From the NCBI GenBank assembly GCA_030686995.1, contig CM060703.1, positions 652,501 through 716,500 of the forward strand: DNA of 64,000 nucleotides, read 5' to 3'. The position numbers and the translations under genes were made by a program. The notes under the pieces were generated by a model. It ran no database searches. It was given only the letters and a program-made list of their open reading frames with translations, and was not told where the DNA came from. The stretch is from Artemisia argyi (taxonomy: Eukaryota > Streptophyta > Magnoliopsida > Asterales > Asteraceae). Position 1 is the first letter of the stretch, and the number at the start of each line of letters is the position of its first letter. Below, piece by piece: positions 44,074-57,033 of this stretch.

Positions 44074-46617
44074 AAGGCGATGCTTGTGACCTTCAAAACA
44101 TGAGCCAGAAAGAGGTATGGTTCTAGTTGCATTTTATTGTTGTCAAAATAGATAAAATTCGCATTCAGCATTCAGATTTTTCATTACATATGCAAAGAAA
44201 AAGATTTATCAATGGCATACTTATATATATTCACGATTTCTGAAACAGATGAATGCTTGTATGAGAACTTGTGAAACTGATAGCTTGAAAAAAGTAATTA
44301 ACTAAATTTAAGAACAAATTATAAATTATACGTTTTTTGACAATGAAAAAGCCTAAAAGATAACATCTGAATGAATAATATTTTTAAATCTGTTTTCATT
44401 TCATAAAAATAAATAGAAAACAATGAATGCTAGACATCTAATTGCTGGGATTGTCTTATTATTTCGTGTAAGTTATACTATCTTATGTAGTATGAACCTT
44501 CCAAAACATCTGAAATACCAATACTTAAAGTTGCAAGGGATGTGATAAATTTACCCGGCTACCCGCTCAGATTCTAAAGTAATTGCTATTTTTGAGTGAG
44601 GAGAATTGCCTAGAAATGCAACTAAAAATCTTAAATCTTCCCAAGTGGGATATGGGTACTTTGCTCGCTCAATATATCAGTTTGATATCCATTTGGGGGT
44701 GGCCAGGGAAGGGGGTGGGAAACGGTCACGGGATACCCAGTTAGGCCACTTACATCTGAGTAAAAAAAAAGTCACCCTCCCCGGGTAACCAACAGGAAAA
44801 CCTCATCGGTTTACTTTCTGAAGAAATGTGACATAACATGCTCATAAGTTGTGTTGTTTTTTGTGCAGTGATAAGATGTCAATATTCAGGCGGCACATTG
44901 GTTTTTTGACACTCCATCAGTTTTCCACAAAAGCTATTATGACCAAAAGCAGCTCTGCGTTTTTTTAGAAGCAGTGGGAAAGGAGGTGAAAGAAGGAGTG
45001 ATTTTCTTTCTCTCAAGTCAAAAGATGATATTGCCTTTTAGTTGTGTTATGTGTATTATTATGCTTATTATATTCTTTTACTACACGGTTGGTTCGGCCA
45101 GAGGTGCGATTGCCTTCTGATATTTTGGTAAAATTCTTTTTTAAACATGTGAATGTGATAGAGTTGCCTTGTTTTTGTACACCAGAAGGGTAGACTTCAA
45201 AGTCTTGTTAATTGAAAGAATAGATTGTGCCTTTTTCCAATTTTTGCATACATTTTTTGCCTCAATTTTATTTGCCGATGCATTGGTAGCTGGATGTGGG
45301 GCTGTAGACATTTTTGCAGTAGTTTGAGTTCTTCACCTTTTTTTCAACAACAGCTGGCTAAAAGATCATTCATGCTCATGTAATTTAGTTCGCAAAATGT
45401 GGCATAGGTTGTTATAAGCGCACACAAATGCTGGTGCATTATCTCCTCTGCTTTGGCTTTGTTTCAAGTATAGACTTAAGCAGTTAAGTGAGACCAGGAA
45501 GTAAAACTAAAAGAAGCAACAAGATCCTATGACAACAATAGTAATTTAAGGAAAGTAGATGAGAAAGGGAGATTTTTACTTACGAAACACAGCTAACGCA
45601 TTATAGCGACATACATGATGCTAAACCTTGTTTGAGATGTCTCTTTTGCTGTGCTTTAAGTTCAAAATATTAACCTCCTCTGAACTTTGTTCATTTTATT
45701 TTTTGCATTTAATATAATGTGGCGAAACAGATATGGCGAATATTGAAGTAGAATTATTAATTATGTATGCAAGACTGTTGCTGAAAAAAGTCAGCCTGTA
45801 ATATAATTTCATTGTGCCCAATTAATCTGCAAACCATTTTACTTTTTCTGCATTACCGTTTCTATAATTTGAGCAAGTGTACATATTCTCAACTGACAAA
45901 TATGTTTATCCGCTATAATCTGATGTTGAACTTTACGGAAAGTGCAGTCAGTCGATCACTATGTCATGAAAGGAATGTTTAAGACGTCTCTAGTTTTGAT
46001 GTTTGATCCTTGTGTTTTGACCACAGCATATGGCACTCAGGACTAAAACCCGAAGTACAATGGTTCAAAAATGTCAATAACACGTTAATAATATTATTTA
46101 GTATGCATAAAAAGGCGGCAATCTTAATCAAATTATATAGAAAAGGTGTCGATTGGGGATGGTTTTACTGATACTGTGATACAGGTCAAAACGGATATTT
46201 TTTAGCTATAAATGACGGGTTAAAAGTTTGCCTGGCATGTTTTCAAAAAGCTTACAACTTCCCGAATGGTTTTCTTTAAAAGTATAAACTTATTATTTTT
46301 ATGATATACTGTAATATTTTAAGTTATATCCAATAAAATATTTATGTACAAAAACCCCTTTAAACACAAACAGAAAAGTAAATTTAGGGTTAACAATTAA
46401 CCCTTGCTATCACAATATCAATAGATTTTTTTTAGAAAGTCAACATTTATTGAGAAATCAAAAAGATAAAATACAAAAGAAATGGCAACCCAAAACTCTT
46501 TAGCAAGATAATAAAAAGTATGGGTGCTTGCAATTGGCATGGTCATTTTTAGGGAAGACAACGGGTCGGGGAATTTTGTGGATTGTATTTCCCATCCCAT
46601 CCCCGTTTCCTACTTTA
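44074..46617 (+). other. IRX9H 3' UTR with probable intron, then 3' flank
   Basis: After the stop codon a donor AAAGAG/GTATGG near 44115 and an acceptor TTTTTGTGCAG at about 44869 suggest an intron in the 3' UTR. The following segment (TGATAAGATGTCAATATTCAGGC onward) is conserved in the copy at 51446, while the intron is diverged, which supports this. The flank to about 46430 recurs at 52955-53090 and 63190-63980. Confidence 0.55.
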
Positions 46618-46866
46618 CTCCCTCCGTCCCCTAATTATTGTTCACGTTGACTTTTTTGAGTCTTTCTTGTTCAACTTTGACAATTAATATTTTTATTTGT
46701 GTTATATATTACTTGATGAAGATTAACCAAATGAAAATATATGTAAAACTCAATCTATTCATATATTTTTTATCAAATATTATATTACACAAATAAAAAT
46801 ATTCATAGTCAAAGATGAATAAAAAAGACTCAAAAAAATCAAAGTGGACAATTATTATTGGACGGA
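46618..46866. mobile_element. Stowaway-like MITE
   Basis: It starts CTCCCTCCGTCCCCTAATTA after TA and ends AATTATTATTGGACGGATA, with a slightly trimmed right terminus. The internal arms match the copies at 1102 and 4658. It splits a repeat containing GGGTCGGGG and TCCCCATTGGG motifs (about 46555-47150). Confidence 0.75.
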
Positions 46867-47408
46867 TACGGATTATATTATAATTAGTGTTTTATTGTTT
46901 ATACTTTTTAAAGGTATTTGATCACTTAAATATTACACATGCATATACATTACACGTTAATGAAAATGGCCACACATATAATTTTTATATATTTATACAC
47001 TAAAAAGATCGGGTTCGGGTTCGGGGTCGAGGATTGATGTTTTCACCATCCTCGTCCCATATCAGATTAAGTAATTTGGGGATTCCCCAATCAAACCTGG
47101 TTCAGGGATTGGGTCCCCATTGGGTACGATTTTTTTTCCATCCCCGTTCAATTTAGAGTTTGTATAAAGAAATCAAACACAGAAATAGAAATAGAAAATA
47201 ATAGTAAAATATAATTGAGAAAAGGGCCAGCAAGACAAATCACTTTCTATATAGTAAGTCTCAAACAAATTGTACACACACTTTTATTTAATTTACGCAT
47301 ATCTATTTACTCGTAATAAAAGAAGATAAGTACATGATAATTATAAACCATAATAATATAGAAGTATTGCTGATCCTCTTTTATTTCAAACCAAACCAAC
47401 CGATGGAA

Positions 47409-49607
47409 TCAGGTCTCAACAATTTCATCACTGCTTTTATCATCGTCACCGTCACCGTCAACGTCACCGTCATCGTCATCGTCACCGTCACCGTCATCGT
47501 CACCGTCACCGTCATCGTCATTCCTCCAATTGCCGCGCCGACAACAATCTAAATGAATTACAAACTTGCATTGCTGACATTTTAAAATCAATTCGTATTT
47601 CACTGCTGGATATCTACACTGCTGGGTGCATGGACCATCGCTCTCAATCCCTTGAACAAACGAGAGAGGATGCGGGTGACGACGACTTTCAAACTTGTGA
47701 ATACCCCCAAACTTTATATTCACATACTTATAAGGTCCTTTAAGAAAGTAGTAACCAAACTCTGTTGATACAGATGTTTCAGATTGAAGGATGTGTGGTG
47801 CACAAAAAGTATGGATTGACCAGTCACACTCATGACAGTGGTAGAAACACGACTCTGGATTTAATTCCCAGCTCTCACAAATTTCACAAAAGTATTCACT
47901 TTTATGATTTTCAGCCGGGTGGTAACTTAATCTCATAGGGTGCTTGTCAATCTTATGCCTAATTTCACGAGGCAATAACAAAGCACACCCGACATGTACA
48001 CCAACATTAAAACAAGTGTCACAACCGAATGAGCTGAAATAAATGCGACCTTTACATATAAGACACGATCTGTTGTACCTTGTTTTGAAAGATCTGGAAA
48101 GGAGGTGACCTGAATGAGTTTCGTGTGTGATGTTTTGAGGCATGAAACTACAAGTAACATCAACATGATAATCACATTGAACACAACTGTAGACAAACCC
48201 ATTACACACTAACCCACAAACATCGCATTGAAACACGGATAAAAACTTATTAGGGGCATTTGAATGGAGAGTGAGTATATGTTCAGGGTGACCTGGGTAT
48301 TTTTCTACTTGAGTAGGAAGCTGGGTGCACCACTCATGCAGAACAAAGTTACAGTTGTTATTGACACACTTGTAAAATGGAACACTTGTGACTGGTCTCA
48401 CACACGCATTGCATAATAGTTGAACCTTCTTCATTGGGTTATGACATGATAAAACATTTGTCTTTGAGGAAGAAGGTGTGCTTGTAGTATCATTGCATTC
48501 AGTACGGACCAGAATTAGGGGGTGTGGATGAAAGTTGTGTTTTACGTCGTTCCCCTCATCTGCTCCAAATGTTCCATGTTCAACTAGTTTAGCAAACATG
48601 TGTTTTGGTATGCTGTAACTTTCATCAGGGAATGGGAGATGGAGGAGTTCCGGATATTCAGAATCTTCATAATTTTTTATGATGACCACTCTGTTTTCGG
48701 TATCTAGTAAACAAAAATTGTGGTTAAAATGAGAAGCTAAATTGTCGGACTATCAAAAAGTATAAACACTCATAGTATCTGACTTACCTCTTGATGTCGC
48801 ACAAGGAATATGTGCATAGTATCTGCATTTTTCACATTTATAAATCCAGGTGTTTGCACTGTTATAAAAACCACTTTTACATACCCTGCACTTAGGATAA
48901 TATTGAGCACCCTGATCTTTTAATGGGAAGGAATAAGAAAGGATGAGCGGGTGAGGATGAGAGAAAATATCATTTGTGGCATTTTGTATCATGAGATTTT
49001 CTGGTAGGAAAGCACAGTCACTGTGGATGAAGAGGCCAAAACACGTTGTACATATATAAAAAGTACCTTCGTGTTTCTTGTCACAAGCGTTACATTCAGA
49101 CAATTGTGGTTTGAGGGTAGCCGCTAATGGGTGCCGATGGCTAGGGTGATAAATCAGCCGGTCTTCTACGGAGGCTATAGCGCAATTACCATGAATTATA
49201 AATTCACACCCTGAACAGCAGTAACAGAGCCCAACAACATCATTTCTTCCACATAAAACACAAAAAAGCTGAAAATAATATGGTATGCAAGATACGTGAA
49301 ATAAAGTAAGAGTATGAGCAGGGTGGGATGTGTGTTTTAATGTAATGGGAAGCTCGCGGCAGAATTTATGGAGCGAGTAGTCACATGAATGGGCACACTC
49401 ATAGTAAAATCTGTGAAACCAATTGATTTCTTCACGACACCGATCACATCGACGACATCGAAAGTTTTGACGCGTAATTACCTCACCACCGCCATTGTCA
49501 TCGTCGTCATCATCATCATCATATACTTCTTCATGTAGTGGATAGTTTGGTTGCAAATCAATGAGATTGAGTGGATGCTCGTGTTCAAGGATCTCCACCA
49601 TCACCAT
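47409..49607 (-). CDS. DC1 domain (Cys/His-rich C1-like) protein, two exons, 704 residues
   Basis: Exon 1 is 49607-48788, exon 2 is 48703-47409, with an 84-bp intron bounded by GAG/GTAAGT and TTTACTAG; 2115 nt in frame. The protein is a string of eight or nine divergent C1-like zinc modules of the DC1 type, each built as HPxxL, CxxC, Y/FxCxxC and HxxC. Examples are HPHPLILSYSFPL with CRVCKS and CEKCRYYAHIPC, and CNACVRPV with CNFVLHEWC. The family is large in plants; some members are tied to stress and defence, but no biochemical function is known. There is no signal peptide or membrane span. Two acidic stretches are simple-sequence encoded: an eight-Asp run near residue 32 and an Asp/Gly tail of about 30 residues at the C-terminus. 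The gene lies between the two IRX9H copies in opposite orientation, and its upstream region is repeated three more times downstream. Confidence 0.9.
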
Positions 49608-50000
49608 TGTAATTGTATGTTTGTTTATTACTCTTTTAGATGGAATGTTGCATTATAGACAAGGATTATCCGTCTTTTATACAGAGACCAAAGAGTATAT
49701 GTTCTTTACTTATTTGCAAAGATTTGAATATTTGGTGATTTTACATTCTTTATTAAAGACCTATAATGTTCCCAGACAAATTTTTTTACCAAAGTTAGCA
49801 AGCAAACTCTTTTTCTTTAGAATAAAGTAAAGTAAAAATCACAAAGCAAAATTAAAATGCTAAACCTTGCCAATGAGAAAAGAATATTCACTCTAAAGCA
49901 TGATAGATAAAAAAATAACCAGGTGGAAGAAAAATGGATATAATAGATGAAGATGAAGATGAGAGAAATAAGGTAATTATTTGACTGTATGTGGTTATGA
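49608..50000. repeat. DC1 upstream region, reference copy of a four-fold repeat
   Basis: The region directly upstream of the DC1 ATG includes TTGCATTATAGACAAGGATT, AGTATATGTTC and GCTAAACCTTGCCAATGAGA. The same landmarks occur in order at about 53530-53850 and 58990-59340, with part at 61910-62060. Confidence 0.75.
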
Positions 50001-50306
50001 CTGTGAATATGATGCATCTTTCTGTTTCCTGTTTAGTATCTAATATGTTGCATCTTTCAACCAGAGCTTAATGGTAAAAGAAATGTAAATTTTATTAATG
50101 CAAACAATCCTTTTTTAGTATAAATTCCGCTCACTTTTGCCTATACAAGAAAGATTGAGATTGCTTATCTTCTACTCATGATATTCTGATTGACCTATTG
50201 GTAAATCCGTGCATCCAGGCTCCTAATGGCTCACAGACCTCAAAGTGGCAGTCTTGTTTTCTGTTTATGCCTAGACACTAAGATATTGTTTTATGTTTGA
50301 CTGCAG

Positions 50307-50812
50307 TCGGTTTGGCACTTGGCCAGTTGCAATGGTTGCCCAAAGCAAAAACAAGGCCACTTTGGAAGGTCCGGTTTGCAATGGAAGTCAAGTGATTGGG
50401 TGGCACACAAATGAGAAGAGTAAACGACTCAGAAGATTTCATGTTGACATGTCAGGATTTGCATTCAATAGCACCATCTTGTGGGATCCAAAGAGATGGG
50501 GAAAACGCAGCTCAGCTTTGATTCGTCAAATGGACACCGTCAAAGAGGGATTCCAGGTATGCATCATATTATATAAATTAATTCAGGGAATTGTCATTTA
50601 TTTAAAGTTTGGGATTTAATTTTTACTGTTTGTTTACTCGTACTGTTACATTTCAGGAGACGACCTTTATAGAACAGTTGGTGGAAGATGAAAGTCAAAT
50701 GGAAGCGACTCCTTCAGGATGTTCTAAAATCATGAACTGGCATCTTGGACTTGCTTATCCAAGAGGCTGGTTACTTCAGAAGAACCTCGATGCTGTTCTT
50801 CCTATCGAGTAA
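50307..50812 (+). pseudogene. IRX9H partial copy: exons 2 and 3 only
   Basis: Exon 2 copy 50307-50556 and exon 3 copy 50657-50812 keep the splice sites, frame and stop codon of IRX9H. The exon 2 protein differs by only a couple of residues (KRWGKRSS for KRWEKHSS). Exon 3 has lost 15 nt, removing five residues so that [15 protein letters not shown] becomes [10 protein letters not shown]. No exon 1 is found between 49608 and 50306, so the membrane anchor, the first half of the GT43 domain and the DDD motif are missing. By itself it cannot make a working enzyme. The preserved frame suggests that the duplication is recent. Confidence 0.85.
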
Positions 50813-52173
50813 AAGGCGATGCTTGTGACCTTCCAAACAAGAGCCAAAAAGAGGTATGGTTCTAGTTGCATTTTATTGTTGGTAAAATAGATAAAAATCA
50901 CATTCAGCATTCAGATTTTTCATTAGATATGCAAAGAAAAGGATTTATCAATGGCATACTTATTATTTCTGGGAAATTTTTTAATGGAAACTGAAAAATC
51001 AAAAACGTGTACAAAGTGACCTCTTTGGCTCTTTCAGCAATTGTCTTCTTGGAAATAGAAAACTCAGTAATCCAACTGATTACCAAGATTTACAAAACTA
51101 TAATTTCTAGTTTTCTGCACTTTTCTCTTGCACTTCCCACTTTTTTAAAATAGAAAATGCAACTCTATCTAAATATGCTTTCCAAATTTTAAACACATTT
51201 CTAAAACTAAATTGTCCTCCATTTTGTAGAGATTTAGAGAAAATTTCTCACACCTAAATGCACCAAGCCTTTTTTTTATTTCCAAGTTTTTAATTGCTGG
51301 GATTGTCTTATTATTTCGTACACCTGAGTAAAAAAAACTCACCCTCCCCGGGTTTACAACAGGAAAACCTCATCCGTTTTCTTTTTGAAGAATATGTGAA
51401 CATTAAAGACATAACATGCTCATAAGTTGTGTTGCTTTTTGTGCAGTGATAAGATGTCAATATTCAGGCGGCACATTGGTTTTTTGACACTCCATCAGTT
51501 TTCCACAAAAGCTATTATGACCAAAAGCAGCTCTGCGTTTTTTTTAGAAGCAGTGGGAAAGGAGGTGAAAGAAGGAATGATTTTCTTTCTCTTAAGTCAA
51601 AAGATGATATTGCCTTTTAGTTGTGTTATGTGTATTATTATTATGCTTATATTCTTTTACTACACGGTTGGTTCGGCCAAGGTGCCATTGCCTTCTGATA
51701 TTTTGGTAAAATTCTTTTTTAAACATGTGAATGTGATAGAGTTGCCTTGTTTTTGTGCACCAGAAGGGTAGACTTCAAAGTCTTGTTAATTGAAAGAATA
51801 GATTGTGCCTTATTCCAGTTTTTGCATACATTTTTGGGCTCAATTTTATTTGCCGATGCATTGGTAGCAATAGTTCACTTCTCTGTAGAGTTCAAGATTT
51901 CAGTTTGGCACCTGGATGTGGGGTTATAGACATTTTTGCAGTAGTTTGAGTTCTTGACATCTTTTTCATCAATAGCTGTCTAAAGATCGTTCATGCTCAT
52001 GTAATTTATTTCACAAAACATGGCATAGGTTGTTATAAGCACATACAAATGCTGGTGCATTGTCTCCTCTTCTTCGGCTTTGCTTCAAGTATCGACTTAT
52101 GTGAGAACAGAGGTACATAATGCATTATAGCAACACAGCTAACGCATTATAGCAGCGTACATAATGCTAAACC

Positions 52174-52947
52174 TGTTGGAATATATGAATAATAATAAAC
52201 ATATAAACATCAAAGAGTACGCAGCGGAATAGATCAAATACAAATAATAAATTAACCGAATATAAATGGATGCGTACCTCTTTGTGATTTCTAGCAAGAA
52301 CAAGAAACCAATGGAACAAGAACTATAAACCCTAATTGGGTTTAATGGTGGATCGAATAGGGCAAATCACCTTGTTAGCAAAAGTATGCCAACACTTCGT
52401 TCTTGAACACACGTATTAGTAGCGTTTCAATAAGAAAAGCTAGGTTCTTAATTCACAAGCAATCCAAACATAATGTTTAGAAGATCGCGTAGGAACCCTA
52501 GAAGGGTGTAGTTGATCAACTAAACAAGAATGGTTTGAGCTTAGAAATCTAGTAGGAACCCTATAAGGGTGTAGTTCGATTTCTAACTCAAGAGGAGAAA
52601 GAGAAGGAGATTTGGTTTGCAAGTGAACCAAGGGATGATTAGAATGAACAAAAGGGTTTGTTTATATACTAATCAACATCTTGGAGCACAAGACACAAAC
52701 CCTACACCCTAATGGGTTGGGTTTGGCCAAACATGGGTTTTACAAGCCCATTCCATGTTTTTCTTGAACTCTATTTTAAGTTCAGTCCTTCATCTTTCCT
52801 CCAACGATCATTTTGTGAATTTAATAATTATTCGTCACTAAAACAATAATTATTAATTAATTGAAACTCATACGTAAAGTGTGCAATCCCGAAGTCTCGA
52901 GTTCGAGTCCGGACATATTCATTAATTTTTATCCGTTAAAACTAACA
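52174..52947 (+). mobile_element. Solo LTR, 774 bp, with 5-bp duplication
   Basis: It starts TGTTGGAATATATGAAT and ends AAAACTAACA, and is flanked by AAACC at 52169-52173 and 52948-52952. The IRX9H 3' flank at about 45640 is the empty site. There is no internal sequence or second LTR, so it is a recombination product. The TGTTGG...AACA ends suit a copia LTR. Confidence 0.8.
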
Positions 52948-53089
52948 AAACCTCGTTTGAGATGTCTCCTTTTCTGTGCTTTAAGTTGCTCAAAGTATTA
53001 ACATCCTCTGAACTTTGTTCATTTTATTTTATGCATTTAATGTAATGTGGCGAAACAGTTGTGGCGAATATTGAAGTAATTATGTTGCA

Positions 53090-54144
53090 ACTCATGAACA
53101 TCTAATGTGTAGAATTGCTGTACTGATGCAATGCAGAGCATAAAAAATGTGTAGCGTTGTTGTACTGATGCAATGAAGTTCAAATTTTTTTTAGGTAAGA
53201 GCACATCCCTTGGTATTTGTACAGGGTCTGTGAAACTGTGTTTAACGGGATGCAGTTGCTGCGGATGATTTTTTTTTTTTTTTTTAATTTTAGCTACAAA
53301 ATAAAGTTTGATGTAAGTAACAAGCACGTTGCGGTGATGTATTATTTGATAAATTTATTATGACATATTAATTAAAATCATTTAATTACTTTACAATCTT
53401 TGCATAAAAAATATTGTGTATGTCTACATAATTTGATATTTATGCATTTTCGTATAACCAAATTATGTAATACAGTTCGTATTCTTTATCTATTACTCTA
53501 ACGTAATTAAAAAACCATAAAAGTTGGCATTTTTAGATGTAATGTTGCATTATAGACAAGGATTATCCTTGTTTATGCAGAAACACAAAGAGTATATGTT
53601 CTTTTCTTATTGCAAAGTTTTGCATATTCGGTGATTTTACATTCTTTATTAAAGACCAAGTTAGCAAATAAACTCTTTTTCTTTCAAATAAACTCTTTTT
53701 CTTTTGAATAAAGTAAAGTAAAAATCACAAAGCAAAATTTAATATGCTAAACCTTGCCAATGAGAAAAGAATATACACTCTAAAGCATGATAGATACGGA
53801 GTAAAAAAAGCTAAGTGGAAGGAAAATGGAAAAAGTACATCAAGATGAAGATGAGAGAACAAAGAGAGAAATACTATTTCTAAATTATCTCTCAATTTGA
53901 GTTTTGTCTTTTGGCATGTGATATAACTCTTTCTTTATTTCTTTTTTCTTTTTTTGTCCGATAAAAACACAATAAGTTTTTTTGTTTTTTTTTTTTTGTT
54001 TTTTTTTTTTTTTTTTTTTTTTTAATTGAGCTTATAATTTTAGAAAGTCATTCTCCAATTCGTAAATTGTATTTTAAAAAGAGAAAACAAGTTGATACGA
54101 GATTTTATATATGCTATGATTTTTTTGGCGTAAATAATTTTGAT
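53090..54144. repeat. DC1 upstream region, second copy (with T-rich tracts)
   Basis: From about 53530 the sequence follows the DC1 upstream region, then continues (from 54030) with a block GAAAGTCATTCTCCAATTCG that is repeated at 59520. T runs occur at 53270-53285 and 53985-54022. No gene is present. Confidence 0.65.
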
Positions 54145-55121
54145 AAACCAATTACGAGAATGAACTTTATATGAAGTCGTTTTACAAGAATGAACCCTTT
54201 TTACATGTTTTACAAAAGTGACCAATATATGTCACTATCAACTTTTTTATCTTTCATTCGCGTAACATATCGCGAGGATTAAATAACATTCGCACAAGTT
54301 GCATATGAATATTTTGTCCAATGTCACTATCAACTTTTTTCTCTTCCCTTTCTCCTTTCTCTTCCCTCAATGTTATGTTTTTCACCTTCTTTAGTTTTCA
54401 TAAGCCAATATGAAAATGAAATACATATTTACTCAAAAGATAATATACAAAGTTTACAAACCTTTGTTTTGACTGTTTCATGGGGCCTAGTAGGATGTTA
54501 TTTAACAGAATTCCAGAAACAACATGAATTGATGATTACTTTTGAACATTTATGTCTTAATATTCAAAATTTCATTGGTTTGAAATAATAGTTTTATACT
54601 TCCTTGCATGGCCTCGCGTAGATAGATAGGATCGCGTAGCTTCCTCGCGTATGGTTGGTTTGAAATAATAGTTTTATACTTCCTTGCATGGCCGCCTCGC
54701 GTTTATAAGACTCTACATCTCGCTTAAGACCTCGCGTATGCCTCGCACCTCACATCGCATATGCTAGGACCTCGCGTAGCTTCCTCGCGTTACTCATCTT
54801 CTCGACCTCACCTCGCATATGGCCTCGCATATGACCTCGCGTGCCCTATGACCTCGCACATGCCCTCGCGTATGGCCTCGCATATGATTTCGTCATAGTC
54901 TTCTCGACCTCACCTCGCATATGACCTCGCATATAACCTCGCGTGGACCCTCATCTCGCCTAAACCTCGCGCTTATGCATCTTTCCTACATCTAACGGTT
55001 ACAAATTAATTTAGTAATAGATCTAATGGATAATATGAAAAGGTTCATTTTAGATAATTTTGTGCGCGACGTTTATTTTCGTAAACTAGTACTAGAAAGT
55101 GCTCATTTAAGTAATTTACTC
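54145..55121. mobile_element. 977-bp insertion with 8-bp duplication and a CTCGC minisatellite
   Basis: It is flanked by ATTTTGAT at 54137-54144 and 55122-55129; the sister copy at about 59620-59640 is uninterrupted, so this is a true insertion. The ends show weak inverted similarity (AATTACGAGAATGAAC at left; on the right the complement reads AAATTACTTAAATGAGC). The middle (about 54600-54980) is an irregular array of CCTCGCGTATG and CCTCGCATATGA units. No open frame of note. The 8-bp duplication suggests a hAT-like element. Confidence 0.7.
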
Positions 55122-55129
55122 ATTTTGAT

Positions 55130-56420
55130 TATGATATACGTAGTAGTAATTAAGTTTTCGAACTAATTAATATATTGATGCCACTATGATGGATGTTTGC
55201 ATGTCTATTCGGGCTTAAAAAAAGCCTTACAACCTTACTGTGTACAACTATAAAATTATTGCTTAAAGTTTAAAGTATGTTATAAAAGTCTATCCAAAAA
55301 GAAAAGTAAGTTATAAATTAAGCTATGTTACATATTAATAATACACGGTTAGGTAAGAATGCAAACATGCTCCAAAAAATGTGTAGCGATGTTGTATTGA
55401 TGCAATGGAGAGCACAATAAACCCACTCTTGAACACGAGTCATATATCCCTTGGTGTAAGCATAAAATTATGTTCGATAGAACCAGGTTAAAATTAAACG
55501 TAAGTGTAATAAGCTAGTATTCAACTACAAAAACAACAACAATAACAATACCAAATCCCGCCATGTATATACAATTAAAAATATATTGACAGCCCAGTAA
55601 GCTAATTCTGATAATCTATATGTCTCAAGTGAATAAGACAATATCTTTCCGTTTTCGCCGCACGCAATCGTGGAAAGTAAACCTTTGTTTTCCATTTCCG
55701 GTGTTTTAGCTTTTGTACAGACATGTTTTACCACAAATGTAAATCATGTGCCATCCCGAACCATCTATTTTCTAACACTTTTGTGTGCCATCCCAAAAAC
55801 TTATTCATTTCTAATACAAAAATGATATATGGTCTAAATTTTCGTCAAAAATCCAGATTTTTTTTCAAAATGAACGTGTTCACAATATTTTGTGTTGCAT
55901 GTCTTAGTTTATTTAGTGACACAAACTTTAACAAATTACGAACCTAGTTAGCTAGCTAGATGAAAGTAAATATATACTCGTACTACATTACTACAAACTA
56001 GTGTAATTATTAACGCAAAGTAAAGTAGAATATTCTCCCTCCGTCCTAAAATAAAATAATTGTCCATAAAAAATACATTGAATAAGAAAACATCATTATT
56101 AATTTTTTTTATTTTTTTTACAAACTAACAGTTTTACCTTTAATTATACATAATTTAAGAAAAACGTAAGTATTAATATTTTATCTCTTACTTTTTGTAA
56201 AATTATTTTTTACTTTTAACTAATTATTTCATTTCTTTTTTGTAGTTTGTAATAATAATTTTAAAGCAACTTTAATACGGTAAATTTGGTCAAACTTTCA
56301 TATCTATATTTAGTAGTGAACAACTAAATTGTAACATCTTAAAAAAAAGTATTAAATTAGTACACTTGCCACGTGTACAGATTATTCGATTGCCTATGTA
56401 CGCTTGCCACGTGTACAGAT
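55130..56420. other. Gene-free duplicated flank
   Basis: From 55130 to about 55350 it matches 59635-59860. A Stowaway-type end CTCCCTCCGTCCTAAAATA appears at about 56035 without a clear partner. No gene is visible. Confidence 0.5.
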
Positions 56421-56890
56421 TACTTTTACTATTACTAGATCCTTCAATTATATCGCGAGAAAATTCTCAAAATAGGCCAAAAAGTTGAGCAATTTCTCAA
56501 AATAAGCCAAAAATAATTTGTTTTCCCAAAAGAGTCATGTGCTAATGTGCGAACATTCGGTCCAACAAAAATAAATCCAAATCCGAACCAAAAACAACCA
56601 ACAACAAGAACAATGATACAAAAACAAGAACGCAACATCAAGGCTAATACCGTAAGTCAACTTACGCGTGAAGCTCACGCGACCTACCTATCTTCAAGAT
56701 CTAGTCGAGTGGTGGTCAAGAACAGTGGTGGTGATGGGGCGATAGAGAGAGAGATGAGATGTGGTGATGTTATTTAGTATGAATCTTATGAGATGCAGAT
56801 TCTTGATCCCCAATGAAGGTTTGATGGTTTTTTTTTTTGGTTTTTTCTTTTATTTGTGATAAGATTTGTGTGGTTGGTGTCTTGTTTTAG

Positions 56891-56976
<86 letters not shown>

Positions 56977-57033
56977 GTTTCATACTAAGAGATGTAAATT
57001 ACGAGCAACTGCACGAGCAGTTTAGACGCGTGC
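56420..57033 (+). repeat. Third copy of the start of IRX9H intron 1, split by a (TA)n tract
   Basis: ATTACTAGATCCTTCAATTA at about 56430 and GAGCAACTGCACGAGCAGT at about 57002 match IRX9H intron 1 at about 42914 and 42977. Between them lies non-matching DNA that includes a perfect (TA)n run (56893-56972). No IRX9H exon accompanies this copy. Confidence 0.7.

Larger units (their letters stand above)
50040..53090 (+). repeat. Second copy of the IRX9H 3' half and flank
   Basis: Homology to IRX9H begins in intron 1 (GTTGCATCTTTCAACCAGAG, matching 43350), continues through exons 2 and 3, the 3' UTR segment at 51446 and the flank to about 53090. It is interrupted by a solo LTR at 52174-52947. Exon 1 is absent. 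Confidence 0.85.

Noticed and set aside
51427..51771. 114-residue frame downstream of the IRX9H copy
   Set aside because: Corresponds to the 3' UTR segment; the equivalent at 44869 is not open, so it is not conserved as protein.
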